Source of the DNA: an uncultured Odoribacter sp.
Lineage (GTDB): Bacteria > Bacteroidota > Bacteroidia > Bacteroidales > Marinifilaceae
Direction of reading: 5' to 3'
Assembly: GCA_900548135.1 (NCBI GenBank)
Contig: URJC01000141.1
Span: 1-6,611 of the forward strand
DNA: 6,611 nt
A model generated the notes under the pieces. That model was given only the letters and a program-made list of their open reading frames with translations. It was not told where the DNA came from and ran no database searches. The position numbers and the translations under genes are program-made. This document shows, piece by piece, positions 1 through 6,412 of this stretch. Within the stretch, counting starts at the first letter, position 1. Every line of letters starts with the position of its first letter.

Positions 1-2
1 TG

Positions 3-359
3 GGACATGAGGGTATTATTCATGGAAGCCGTACGCTGGTTATGCAGACTGAGGACGGACAAATTGAGGAAGCTTATTCGGTATCTGCAGGTCTGGATTA
101 CCCTGGTATTGGGCCTTTGCATGCTTTCCTGTCTGAGGAAGGACGATCGGAAGTGTTGGCTGTGACAGACGAGGAAGCCTTGGAAGCCGCTTTCCGGTTG
201 ACAGGAATGGAGGGAATTATTCCTGCATTGGAATCGGCTCACGCTTTGGCTGTGCTGGAAAAGAAGACTTTCCGGCCGGAAGAAGTGGTTGTTGTTAATC
301 TTTCCGGAAGGGGAGATAAGGATATGAAAACTTATATTGAAATGAGGAAAAAAAGATGA
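3..359 (+). CDS. trpB: Tryptophan synthase beta subunit, C-terminal part (5' end outside window)
   Basis: The PLP-dependent beta subunit condenses indole with L-serine to give tryptophan in the cytosolic alpha2-beta2 complex with TrpA. Only the last 118 residues are present. The open frame runs to the left edge (bases 1-2 belong to a split codon), so the internal ATG at 42 is not the start; full-length TrpB is about 390-400 residues. Visible signatures, in fragment numbering, are [13 protein letters not shown] (26-38), [13 protein letters not shown] (70-82) and [10 protein letters not shown] (98-107). In the known family the last block helps hold the PLP ring. These match the ordinary TrpB1 type rather than the TrpB2 paralogue. 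It is followed after 46 nt by trpE, and its partner trpA lies five genes further on, at the operon's far end. No frameshift or missing key residue is seen. The catalytic lysine lies in the missing part. Confidence 0.97.
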   Translation, partial: GHEGIIHGSRTLVMQTEDGQIEEAYSVSAGLDYPGIGPLHAFLSEEGRSEVLAVTDEEALEAAFRLTGMEGIIPALESAHALAVLEKKTFRPEEVVVVNLSGRGDKDMKTYIEMRKKR

Positions 360-405
360 GGAATGAAGGATTCAGAAAGAGGGATTTGAATTAAAAACAG
401 AATTT

Positions 406-1797
406 ATGATGAAATATAAAATTATAACCAGGACCAAAACCCTTCCGGCTGATTTACAAACACCAGTGGGGATTTATTTGAAAATACGTGATTTGTACCC
501 ACAGTCGGCTTTACTGGAAAGCTCGGATTACCATACTACCCAAAATAGTTTTTCATTTATCGGAGTAGAGCCAATGGCTTCTTTTCAAGTGAAACAAAAA
601 CAAGTCATTTGCAAGTTCCCGGATGGGCAGGAACAGTATACTGAAATCGTACCAGGAATGGATGTGGTTGGAGTACTGAAAGAGTATACCGGAAGTTTTG
701 AAACAGAAACTAATCCGACCGGGATTAATGGTTTATTTGGTTTTACAGCGTATGATGCTGTAAAATATTTTGAATCGGTGAAAATACAGCCTAAAGAAGT
801 CCGGTTTTCTGAAATCCCCGACATGATATATATACTATACCGGTTTGTTATTGTTGTGAACCATTTCCGCAGTCAGATGACTGTGGTGGAAAATTGCCGG
901 GAAGGAGAAAGTTCGCAGGTGGAAGAGCTGTTGGATGTGATCCGGAATAATAATATTGCACAGTATGGTTTTGAGGCTCTGGATGATGTTGAATCGCCGA
1001 TTACAGATGAGGATTATAAGCGGATGGTAAAGGAAGGTGTCAATCATACAAAACGGGGAGATGTTTTTCAGTTAGTCCTTTCCCGGCGTTTTAGCCGGGG
1101 ATTTCGGGGAGATGATTTTAATGTATACCGGTCATTGCGTTGTGTGAATCCTTCACCTTATTTGTTTTATTTTGATTTCGGGCATTTCCGGATTTTCGGT
1201 TCTTCTCCCGAGACTCACTTGAGGGTTAGTGGAGGAAAAGCATATATAGATCCGATTGCCGGTACTTTTAAAAGAACTGGAGATGATACCCGTGATTCGG
1301 AATTAGCCAAACAATTGCTGGCAGATGAAAAGGAAAATGCCGAACACATCATGTTGGTGGATTTAGCCCGGAATGATCTTAGCCGGGGAGCTGGCCATGT
1401 TCGTATCGAATTTTTGCGTCAGATTCAGTATTATTCGCATGTGATCCACATGGTGTCGCGGGTAAGTGCAAAGGTAACGGAACAAACAGATGTCTTGCGT
1501 TTGTTTGCTGATACTTTTCCGGCTGGTACATTGAGCGGGGCACCTAAAATAAAGGCAATGCAGTTGATTGATCGGATAGAATCCCATAACCGTGGAATTT
1601 ATGGCGGGTGTATCGGGTATATCGGATTTAACGGAGAATTGAATCAGGCAATAACGATCCGTAGTTTCCTAAGTTATAGAAACCGTTTATATTTTCAGGC
1701 CGGTGCTGGTATTGTCGCTCATTCCCAACCGGAAAATGAATTGCAGGAAATTAATAATAAGCTGGGAGCCTTAATGGCAGCTATTAACAAGGTGTAA
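406..1797 (+). CDS. trpE: Anthranilate synthase component I
   Basis: TrpE converts chorismate to anthranilate, using ammonia supplied by TrpG; this is the committed step of the pathway. The 463-residue length is normal. The N-terminal half carries LLES (36-39), the element that forms the tryptophan feedback site in characterised TrpE, together with NPSPYLFYF (248-256), so feedback inhibition is likely. The chorismate-binding domain shows PIAGT (283-287), LVDLARND (317-324), GTLSGAPKIKAM (374-385), YGGCIGY (399-405), AGAGIVAHS (432-440) and PENELQE (442-448). PIAGT, rather than the PIKGT of many PabB proteins, and the LLES site favour TrpE over PabB. His439 sits where many homologues have Asp (AGAGIVADS). 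The start is one of two adjacent ATGs, at 406 or 409. No Shine-Dalgarno sequence is apparent and the upstream region is A-rich. The stop is 3 nt before trpG, which supports a paired complex. Confidence 0.97.
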   Translation: MMKYKIITRTKTLPADLQTPVGIYLKIRDLYPQSALLESSDYHTTQNSFSFIGVEPMASFQVKQKQVICKFPDGQEQYTEIVPGMDVVGVLKEYTGSFETETNPTGINGLFGFTAYDAVKYFESVKIQPKEVRFSEIPDMIYILYRFVIVVNHFRSQMTVVENCREGESSQVEELLDVIRNNNIAQYGFEALDDVESPITDEDYKRMVKEGVNHTKRGDVFQLVLSRRFSRGFRGDDFNVYRSLRCVNPSPYLFYFDFGHFRIFGSSPETHLRVSGGKAYIDPIAGTFKRTGDDTRDSELAKQLLADEKENAEHIMLVDLARNDLSRGAGHVRIEFLRQIQYYSHVIHMVSRVSAKVTEQTDVLRLFADTFPAGTLSGAPKIKAMQLIDRIESHNRGIYGGCIGYIGFNGELNQAITIRSFLSYRNRLYFQAGAGIVAHSQPENELQEINNKLGALMAAINKV

Positions 1798-1800
1798 GTC

Positions 1801-2367
1801 ATGGAAAAGATTTTGATATTGGATAATTATGATTCATTTACTTATAATATTGTGCATTTGATAAATGAATTGGGTTATGAAACTGAAGTTTTCCGGAATG
1901 ACCGGATTACAGTTGAGGAAGTCGGGAAGTATCAACGTATTGTTTTATCTCCGGGACCGGGTATTCCGGAGGAAGCTGGTATTCTACCGGAAGTGATCCG
2001 GCGTTATGCTCCGGATAGGCATATACTGGGAATATGTCTTGGTGAACAGGCTATTGGAGAATGTTTTGGAGCCAAATTAGAAAATTTGGCTGAGGTTTAT
2101 CATGGTGTATGCACTCCTGTACAGGTGACGGCTTCCGACAAGCTGTTTACCGGACTTGGGGATTCTTTCGAGGTGGGACGTTATCATTCCTGGGTAGTGA
2201 GCCGGGAAAATTTGCCGGATTGCCTGACAGTTACGGCTGAAGATCGGGATGGAAGAATTATGGCTTTACGGCATAAGGTTTATGATGTAAGGGGGGTACA
2301 ATTTCATCCGGAATCAGTTTTGACTCCACGAGGACGTGAGATGATGTACAATTGGTTGAATTTATGA
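1801..2367 (+). CDS. trpG: Anthranilate synthase component II, glutamine amidotransferase
   Basis: This class I glutamine amidotransferase subunit hydrolyses glutamine and passes ammonia to TrpE. At 188 residues it is a stand-alone domain, not fused to TrpD as in E. coli. Visible motifs are NYDSFTYN (9-16), LSPGPGIP (49-56, the oxyanion region), GICLGEQAI (77-85) with nucleophile Cys79, RYHSWVVS, and HPES (169-172), which supplies the His169/Glu171 of the catalytic triad. Glu82 stands where many family members have His (CLGHQ). This is probably a lineage variant, because the triad itself is intact. It begins 3 nt after the trpE stop, and AAGGTG about 9 nt upstream of the ATG is weakly Shine-Dalgarno-like, although translational coupling may suffice. 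PabA is the near-identical folate-side homologue. Position beside trpE makes TrpG the right name, but a shared role with PabB is possible. Confidence 0.96.
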   Translation: MEKILILDNYDSFTYNIVHLINELGYETEVFRNDRITVEEVGKYQRIVLSPGPGIPEEAGILPEVIRRYAPDRHILGICLGEQAIGECFGAKLENLAEVYHGVCTPVQVTASDKLFTGLGDSFEVGRYHSWVVSRENLPDCLTVTAEDRDGRIMALRHKVYDVRGVQFHPESVLTPRGREMMYNWLNL

Positions 2368-2386
2368 ATTTTATAAATATTGGAAG

Positions 2387-3382
2387 ATGAAGGAATTATT
2401 ATATAAAATGTTTGAACATAAGCACCTTTCCCGGGAAGAAGCACGGGAGGTTTTGCTGAATATTTCGGATGGGAAGTATAATGAATGCCAGTTGGCCGCA
2501 TTTATGACCGTGTTCCTGATGCGTAGTATTACGATAGAAGAGTTGGCAGGTTTCCGGGAGGCTGTTTTGGAAAGACGGGTCAATGTTCCTTTAGACGGAG
2601 AAGAGGTTATTGATATTGTAGGTACAGGAGGAGACGGGAAAAATACCTTTAATATTTCGACTGCTGCCTGTTTTGTAGTTGCCGGAGCAGGATTCCGGGT
2701 TGTTAAACATGGAAATTATGGTGCTAGCTCAGTCAGTGGGGCTTCCAATGTACTGGAACAACATGGGGTGAAATTTTCGGCAGATCCTTTCCATTTACAA
2801 CGTTCACTGGATAAATGTGGTATGGCTTATTTACATGCCCCTTATTTTAGTCCGGCTCTGAAGAGTGTGGGAGGAGTGAGAAAGGCTTTGGCTGTCCGTA
2901 CTTTTTTCAATATGTTGGGGCCCCTGGTAAATCCGGTCATGCCACATTATCAGTTATTGGGGGTATATAACCTGAAATTGGCCCGTTTGTATAATTACCT
3001 TTATCAGGAAAGCGGAATACATTATACGATTGTACATTCTCTGGATGGTTATGATGAAGTGTCATTGACTTCACCATTTAAGGTATTGAACAACCAAGGA
3101 GAAGGAATTTACACTCCCCGGCAAATTGGTTTCCGGGGAAGCAAGGAGGTAGAACTGGCTGGTGGAGATACTGTAGAAGAAGCAAGCCGGATTTTTGACC
3201 GTGTATTGGCTGGGAAAGCCAGTGCCGGACAAGAAGATTGTGTGGTAGCCAATGCTGCTTTTGCTATAAAAACTTTACGGCCGGAAGTTTCTTTGACAGA
3301 TGCCATTGCCATGGGACGGGAATCCATACGCAGCGGTAAGGCCCGGCGGGGATTTGAGCTTTTTTTACAATTTAATTCATAG
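2387..3382 (+). CDS. trpD: Anthranilate phosphoribosyltransferase
   Basis: TrpD transfers the phosphoribosyl group of PRPP to anthranilate, giving N-(5'-phosphoribosyl)anthranilate. It has 331 residues, the usual length. A small helical N-terminal domain (about 1-70) is followed by the alpha/beta phosphoribosyltransferase domain. That domain carries GTGGDGKNTFNIST (79-92, PRPP-pyrophosphate loop), KHGNYGASS (107-115), RTFFNMLGPLVNP (171-183) and DGYDE (220-224, metal-binding Asp/Glu). KHGNYG differs from the KHGNR of E. coli and many others at Tyr111, and SGASNVLE replaces the usual SGSADVLE-type run; both look lineage-specific rather than degenerate. The start is ATG 2387, preceded at close range by GGAAG. 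An ATG at 2364 overlapping the trpG stop opens only an 8-codon frame and was not used. The 19-nt gap to trpG fits the operon. Confidence 0.97.
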   Translation: MKELLYKMFEHKHLSREEAREVLLNISDGKYNECQLAAFMTVFLMRSITIEELAGFREAVLERRVNVPLDGEEVIDIVGTGGDGKNTFNISTAACFVVAGAGFRVVKHGNYGASSVSGASNVLEQHGVKFSADPFHLQRSLDKCGMAYLHAPYFSPALKSVGGVRKALAVRTFFNMLGPLVNPVMPHYQLLGVYNLKLARLYNYLYQESGIHYTIVHSLDGYDEVSLTSPFKVLNNQGEGIYTPRQIGFRGSKEVELAGGDTVEEASRIFDRVLAGKASAGQEDCVVANAAFAIKTLRPEVSLTDAIAMGRESIRSGKARRGFELFLQFNS

Positions 3383-3407
3383 TCTGGAACTGCAAAATAC
3401 TCATTTT

Positions 3408-4187
3408 ATGACAATTTTAGATCGAATATTGAAGAGTAAACGCGAAGAAACAGAACGTAGGAGACGGCTGATCTCTTGCCGTGATCTGATGGCTACTCCT
3501 TTGGCAAACAGGACATGTATTTCTATGCGCAAAGCCTTGGAAAATTCTCCGCTGGGGATTATAGCAGAATTTAAAAGGAGATCGCCTTCTAAAGGTTATA
3601 TCCATAAAAATGCTGACGTAAGGGAAGTGATACGAGGATATGCCAGGAATGGAGCTTCAGTCTGTTCTGTATTGACGGATACGGATTATTTTGGTGGATC
3701 GTTATTGGACCTGGCATTGGCCAGGAAAGTTGCAGAGATTCCTTTATTACGGAAAGATTTTATTGTGGACGCTTATCAGATTACTGAAGCAAAGGCGTAT
3801 GGAGCTGACGCTATATTGTTAATTGCTGCGGCCTTGTCAGTTGCTCAGGTGGAAGAGTATACTGAGATTGCCCATACTTATGGCCTGGAAGTTTTATTGG
3901 AAATTCATCAGGAGACAGAACTTGACCGTATGGGTAAGAACGTAGATATGGTTGGGGTGAATAACCGTAATTTAGATACGTTTGTCACAGATATTTATAC
4001 TTCTTTTAAGTTGGGGAGCAAGATACCTCCGGGTCCTTTGAAAGTATCTGAGAGTGCTATCCGGTCAGTGAATACTATCCGTGCTTTGAGAAAGGCCGGT
4101 TACTGTGGCTTTTTGATTGGAGAATATTTTATGCAGGAGGTACAGCCTGCTGTTGCTTTGAAAAATTTTATAAATGATGTTGATTAA
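3408..4187 (+). CDS. trpC: Indole-3-glycerol-phosphate synthase
   Basis: TrpC is a TIM-barrel enzyme that decarboxylates and cyclises CdRP to indole-3-glycerol phosphate. It is stand-alone, not fused to TrpF as in E. coli. The frame stays open upstream to an ATG at 3300, inside trpD. I chose the ATG at 3408 because MTILDRILKSKREE matches the usual IGPS N-terminus and gives a normal 259 residues, while the 36 extra residues would be a trpD overlap without family character. Key residues are AEFKRRSPSKG (53-63, with Glu54 and Lys56 in the known catalytic positions), LTDTDYFGGS (89-98), LLRKDFIVDAYQI (113-125, with Lys116 as the likely general acid), Glu165, GVNNRNL (183-189) and SES (214-216). 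The gap to trpD is 25 nt, with an A/T-rich leader and no Shine-Dalgarno sequence. Its 3' end overlaps trpF, suggesting coupled translation. Confidence 0.96.
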   Translation: MTILDRILKSKREETERRRRLISCRDLMATPLANRTCISMRKALENSPLGIIAEFKRRSPSKGYIHKNADVREVIRGYARNGASVCSVLTDTDYFGGSLLDLALARKVAEIPLLRKDFIVDAYQITEAKAYGADAILLIAAALSVAQVEEYTEIAHTYGLEVLLEIHQETELDRMGKNVDMVGVNNRNLDTFVTDIYTSFKLGSKIPPGPLKVSESAIRSVNTIRALRKAGYCGFLIGEYFMQEVQPAVALKNFINDVD

Positions 4188-4788
4188 AATTTGTGGTATG
4201 AAATATCCGGATAATATTCGGCGAGTAGCTGAATTACAGCCGGATATGATGGGGTTTATTTTTTATCCGGGATCACCTCGCTATGCAGGGAAAATGGAAG
4301 TTCAGGTGATCCTTAAATTGCCGGAAAACATGACACGGGTAGCTGTGTTTGTCAATGAGACTTATACTCATATCCGACAAATTGTTGAAAGGTATAATAT
4401 CAATACAATTCAGTTGCATGGACAGGAAAGTCCTGAATTTTGCGGCAAATTGCGGGAGGAAGGATTTCAGGTAATAAAAGCTATGGGTATCAAGGAATCT
4501 GCGGATTTTATTCCGTCTTATAATTATGAAAGAGTATGCGATTATTTGTTATTTGATACCAAAAGCCCGGATTATGGCGGAAGTGGACAAGTATTTGATT
4601 GGGAAATCTTATCTGCTTATCAGGGAAAATGTCCGTTTTTATTGAGTGGGGGTATAGGACCTGACGCTATGGAAACGTTAAGGAAAATCAGTCATCCCTG
4701 TTTTGCAGGAATTGATTTGAATAGCCGGTTTGAGCGTTCACCTGCTTGTAAAGATATAGTATTATTATCCCGATTTTTAAATTCTTAA
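4174..4788 (+). CDS. trpF: Phosphoribosylanthranilate isomerase
   Basis: TrpF carries out the Amadori rearrangement of phosphoribosylanthranilate to CdRP, the substrate of TrpC. At 204 residues it is a normal single-domain TIM barrel. It shows KICGMK (5-10) with the general base Cys7, GFIFYPGSPRY (27-37), VFVNE (58-62), IQLHGQE (79-85), LLFDTKSPDYGGSG (125-138) with the general acid Asp128, LLSGGI (156-161) and GIDLNSRFE (179-187), which forms the C-terminal phosphate-binding end. Two adjacent ATGs (4174 and 4177) both lie inside the last codons of trpC, in another frame, giving an overlap of 14 or 11 nt. The overlap points to translational coupling of two consecutive-step enzymes, which some bacteria fuse into a single protein. 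No defect is seen. Confidence 0.97.
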   Translation: MMLIKICGMKYPDNIRRVAELQPDMMGFIFYPGSPRYAGKMEVQVILKLPENMTRVAVFVNETYTHIRQIVERYNINTIQLHGQESPEFCGKLREEGFQVIKAMGIKESADFIPSYNYERVCDYLLFDTKSPDYGGSGQVFDWEILSAYQGKCPFLLSGGIGPDAMETLRKISHPCFAGIDLNSRFERSPACKDIVLLSRFLNS

Positions 4789-4795
4789 TTATTAC

Positions 4796-5572
4796 ATGAT
4801 GAACCGAATAGAACAATTATTTCAGGAAAAAGACAGCAATTTATTGTCTGTTTATTTTACTGCAGGTTTTCCCTCAGCCGATAGTACGGCAGAAATCATA
4901 CAAGTTTTAGCCAGAGAGGGAATTGATATGATTGAAGTGGGAGTACCTTTTTCTGATCCGATGGCTGATGGCCCAGTCATTCAGCAGAGTTGTACCTGTG
5001 CATTACGAAATGGCATGACTTTATCCAAGTTAATAGGGCAATTAAAGGAAGTCAGGCACAATTGTCAGATTCCGCTGGTATTGATGGGATATCTGAATCC
5101 TATGCTGCAATACGGAATGGAGAAATTATTTGCAGTATGCCGGAGAATAGGTATAGACGCCCTTATAATACCGGATTTGCCTTATCAGGAATATATGGTA
5201 AACTATAAATCACTCTGTGAGAAATATGAAATTCCTATCATTATGCTCATCACTCCGGAAACTTCAGTTGAACGTATCCGGTTGATTGATGAACATTGCG
5301 GAGGTTTTATTTATATGGTTTCTTCTGCTTCAACGACTGGAACAAAGAAGTGTTTTACAAAAGAACAAATTGCTTATTTTCAGGAAGTGGATGCTTTAAA
5401 ATTGAAGAATAAACGATTGATCGGATTTGGTATATCTAATCCGGAAACTTTTTCTACTGCTTGCCAATATAGTAACGGGGCTATTATCGGAAGTTTGTTT
5501 GTACGTTTATTGGATTCTTGTCCTTCTGTAGAAGAAGCTGTGAAAGATTTGAAAAAAACAATAGGGAGATAA
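4796..5572 (+). CDS. trpA: Tryptophan synthase alpha subunit
   Basis: TrpA cleaves indole-3-glycerol phosphate to glyceraldehyde-3-phosphate and indole, which is channelled to TrpB. The 258-residue TIM barrel is of normal length. It shows YFTAGFPS (20-27), IEVGVPFSDPMADGP (46-60) carrying the catalytic pair Glu47 and Asp58 (same 11-residue spacing as Glu49/Asp60 of E. coli), LMGYLNPM (96-103), PDLPYQE (126-132), GFIYMVSSASTTG (170-182), IGFGIS (209-214) and GAIIGSLFV (228-236), the phosphate-binding part. SSASTTG replaces the SxxGVTG of proteobacterial TrpA, an apparent lineage variant. Adjacent ATGs at 4796 and 4799 are both possible starts; the upstream sequence is A/T-rich with no Shine-Dalgarno sequence. 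It is the last gene of the operon, 7 nt after trpF, and faces a convergent gene. Confidence 0.97.
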   Translation: MMNRIEQLFQEKDSNLLSVYFTAGFPSADSTAEIIQVLAREGIDMIEVGVPFSDPMADGPVIQQSCTCALRNGMTLSKLIGQLKEVRHNCQIPLVLMGYLNPMLQYGMEKLFAVCRRIGIDALIIPDLPYQEYMVNYKSLCEKYEIPIIMLITPETSVERIRLIDEHCGGFIYMVSSASTTGTKKCFTKEQIAYFQEVDALKLKNKRLIGFGISNPETFSTACQYSNGAIIGSLFVRLLDSCPSVEEAVKDLKKTIGR

Positions 5573-5777
5573 AAATATTGGTGAACTTTCAGATCCGGAT
5601 TTAGAGTCTGCCAATTATCGGTTTGAAATCATTATAGATAGAACTGGTTATGAGTTTTTTTGTTTATTGTTGTAGGCCTGCAGCAATTCAATCTTCTCGG
5701 GTGGAGCGAGTGGTACTATCTGGGATCGGCTGTTGCTTCCAGGACGGAAATTCATTGATTTAATCAGAATAAATGAT
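5573..5777. other. Convergent intergenic region between trpA and pabC-like gene
   Basis: This 205-nt stretch separates the ends of two converging transcription units, so both should terminate here or close by. No strong intrinsic terminator (GC-rich stem plus U-tract) is visible for either direction. There is a T7 run at 5655-5661 on the + strand behind only a weak AT-rich stem, and an isolated 8-bp stem (5666-5673 with 5680-5687, two G-U pairs, loop AGGCCT) without a U-tract. A candidate 35-codon ORF on the - strand covers 5648-5755. No tRNA, repeat array or promoter was recognised. Confidence 0.6.
5648..5755 (-). CDS. Possible small protein, 35 residues, unknown
   Basis: I do not recognise this product. 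On the - strand an ATG at 5755-5753 opens 35 codons ending in TAA at 5650-5648. It starts 22 nt after the pabC-like stop, so it would be read from the same transcript. The peptide begins MNFRPGSNSRSQIVPLAP and continues with a segment PPEKIELLQAYNN that could form a short amphipathic helix; the tail is Lys/Asn-rich. It has no signal peptide, membrane segment or metal-binding cysteines (there is no Cys at all). The frame is closed by a TAA shortly upstream, inside the end of pabC, so it is not a simple extension of that gene. The protein-like composition and lack of overlap with a known gene favour a real small ORF. Short length and no identified homologue leave chance as a serious alternative. 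Confidence 0.35.
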   Translation of the reverse strand: MNFRPGSNSRSQIVPLAPPEKIELLQAYNNKQKNS

Positions 5778-6398
5778 TTATCGGTTCCGGGGATTTAGGT
5801 GGATATGCTGAGGGTCTACACTGATGTTATCTTCTATATCCAACAAAGCATTAATCAGATAAAGACGTTGATATTTGGGTAAGTCCGGAATACTGATGTC
5901 TTTTTCTTTAATTTTTCCTTGTTGTAGGAGATATTGTCGTTTCAGCCCATTGAGCAGATAGGTGGAAGGAGTGACGTAATCAACACCGTCGTAAAGGACT
6001 ATATTACTGTAGCTGGTATCAGTTATTTGATTGTTCCGGTAAATTAAAATATCATCACATTTTCCCCGAAGCTGTAGCAGTTTGTGCAGGCAATTCCGAT
6101 CTGCATATTTCAGGTGATAATCCGTATCGGTTCCATCTACCAATGCCAGAGAATGAATGGTACGGGGATGATAAGATTCGAATTCAATTTTTTGAATCGT
6201 CTGATCGTAAGTAATCCGGCATTTTACGGTTCCGGAGCGTTTGTCTGCCGGAATGAGTGTTGGGTCCAGAGAAATCCGGTCGGTTTTACCAAAAAATTCC
6301 AGCTGGGTGTGCTGAATCCGCTGGATATGAGTTTCCGGACGAATATAGAGGCCATTCACGATTTTTAGCGTTTCAATGAACAGAGTCGTATTCTTCAT
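5778..6398 (-). CDS. pabC: Class IV aminotransferase, probable 4-amino-4-deoxychorismate lyase (PabC-like)
   Basis: This is likely the PLP enzyme that removes pyruvate from aminodeoxychorismate to release p-aminobenzoate for folate. The assignment rests on fold-type motifs and on its position 14 nt behind pabB. At 206 residues it is shorter than E. coli PabC (about 270), with a reduced N-terminal part beginning MKNTTLFIETLKI. YHLKYADR (94-101) places Lys97 as the probable Schiff-base lysine, in the usual LKxxxR-type context. ITDTSYSNIVLYDG (125-138) corresponds to the class IV block usually written TEgxxxNlf, with Asp127 in place of the common Glu. TPSTYLLNGLKR (143-154) matches the substrate/phosphate loop region. 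ATG 6398 is the first in-frame start after the pabB stop. A branched-chain or D-amino-acid aminotransferase is less likely given the neighbour and short length. The three genes opposite the trp operon, if the small ORF is real, would be pabB-pabC-small ORF. Confidence 0.85.
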   Translation of the reverse strand: MKNTTLFIETLKIVNGLYIRPETHIQRIQHTQLEFFGKTDRISLDPTLIPADKRSGTVKCRITYDQTIQKIEFESYHPRTIHSLALVDGTDTDYHLKYADRNCLHKLLQLRGKCDDILIYRNNQITDTSYSNIVLYDGVDYVTPSTYLLNGLKRQYLLQQGKIKEKDISIPDLPKYQRLYLINALLDIEDNISVDPQHIHLNPRNR

Positions 6399-6412
6399 TT
6401 CTATGTATAGAA

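Noticed and set aside
360..405. Possible internal promoter or attenuator between trpB and trpE
   Set aside because: The 46-nt gap has no hairpin, U-tract or recognisable Bacteroidota -7/-33 pair; it reads as a plain operon spacer.
3300..3407. Upstream extension of trpC by 36 codons to an ATG at 3300
   Set aside because: It lies wholly in the trpD coding region and intergenic gap, is proline/aromatic-rich without family resemblance, and the ATG at 3408 gives the normal IGPS N-terminus and length.
4990..5208. 72-codon + strand frame inside trpA
   Set aside because: It lies entirely within trpA, whose frame carries the conserved catalytic motifs; a shadow frame.
5626..5661. Terminator-like element for trpA: AAATCAT (5626-5632) against ATGAGTT (5650-5656), then a T run
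   Set aside because: The 7-nt stem is AT-rich, has one mismatch and a 17-nt loop, and part of the T run belongs to the stem; too weak to call.
5576..5675. Open stretch on the + strand after trpA, readable as SDPDLESANYRFEIII and onward
   Set aside because: It has no ATG, GTG or TTG start in frame before the protein-like part, is preceded by an in-frame TAG and ends at a TAG; no support as a gene.
5666..5687. 8-bp hairpin with loop AGGCCT on the + strand
   Set aside because: It has two G-U pairs and no following U-tract, and it falls inside the candidate small ORF; likely chance.
6084..6368. 94-codon + strand frame opposite the pabC-like gene
   Set aside because: It is antisense to a clear class IV aminotransferase, has no family motifs and no operon context; a shadow frame.
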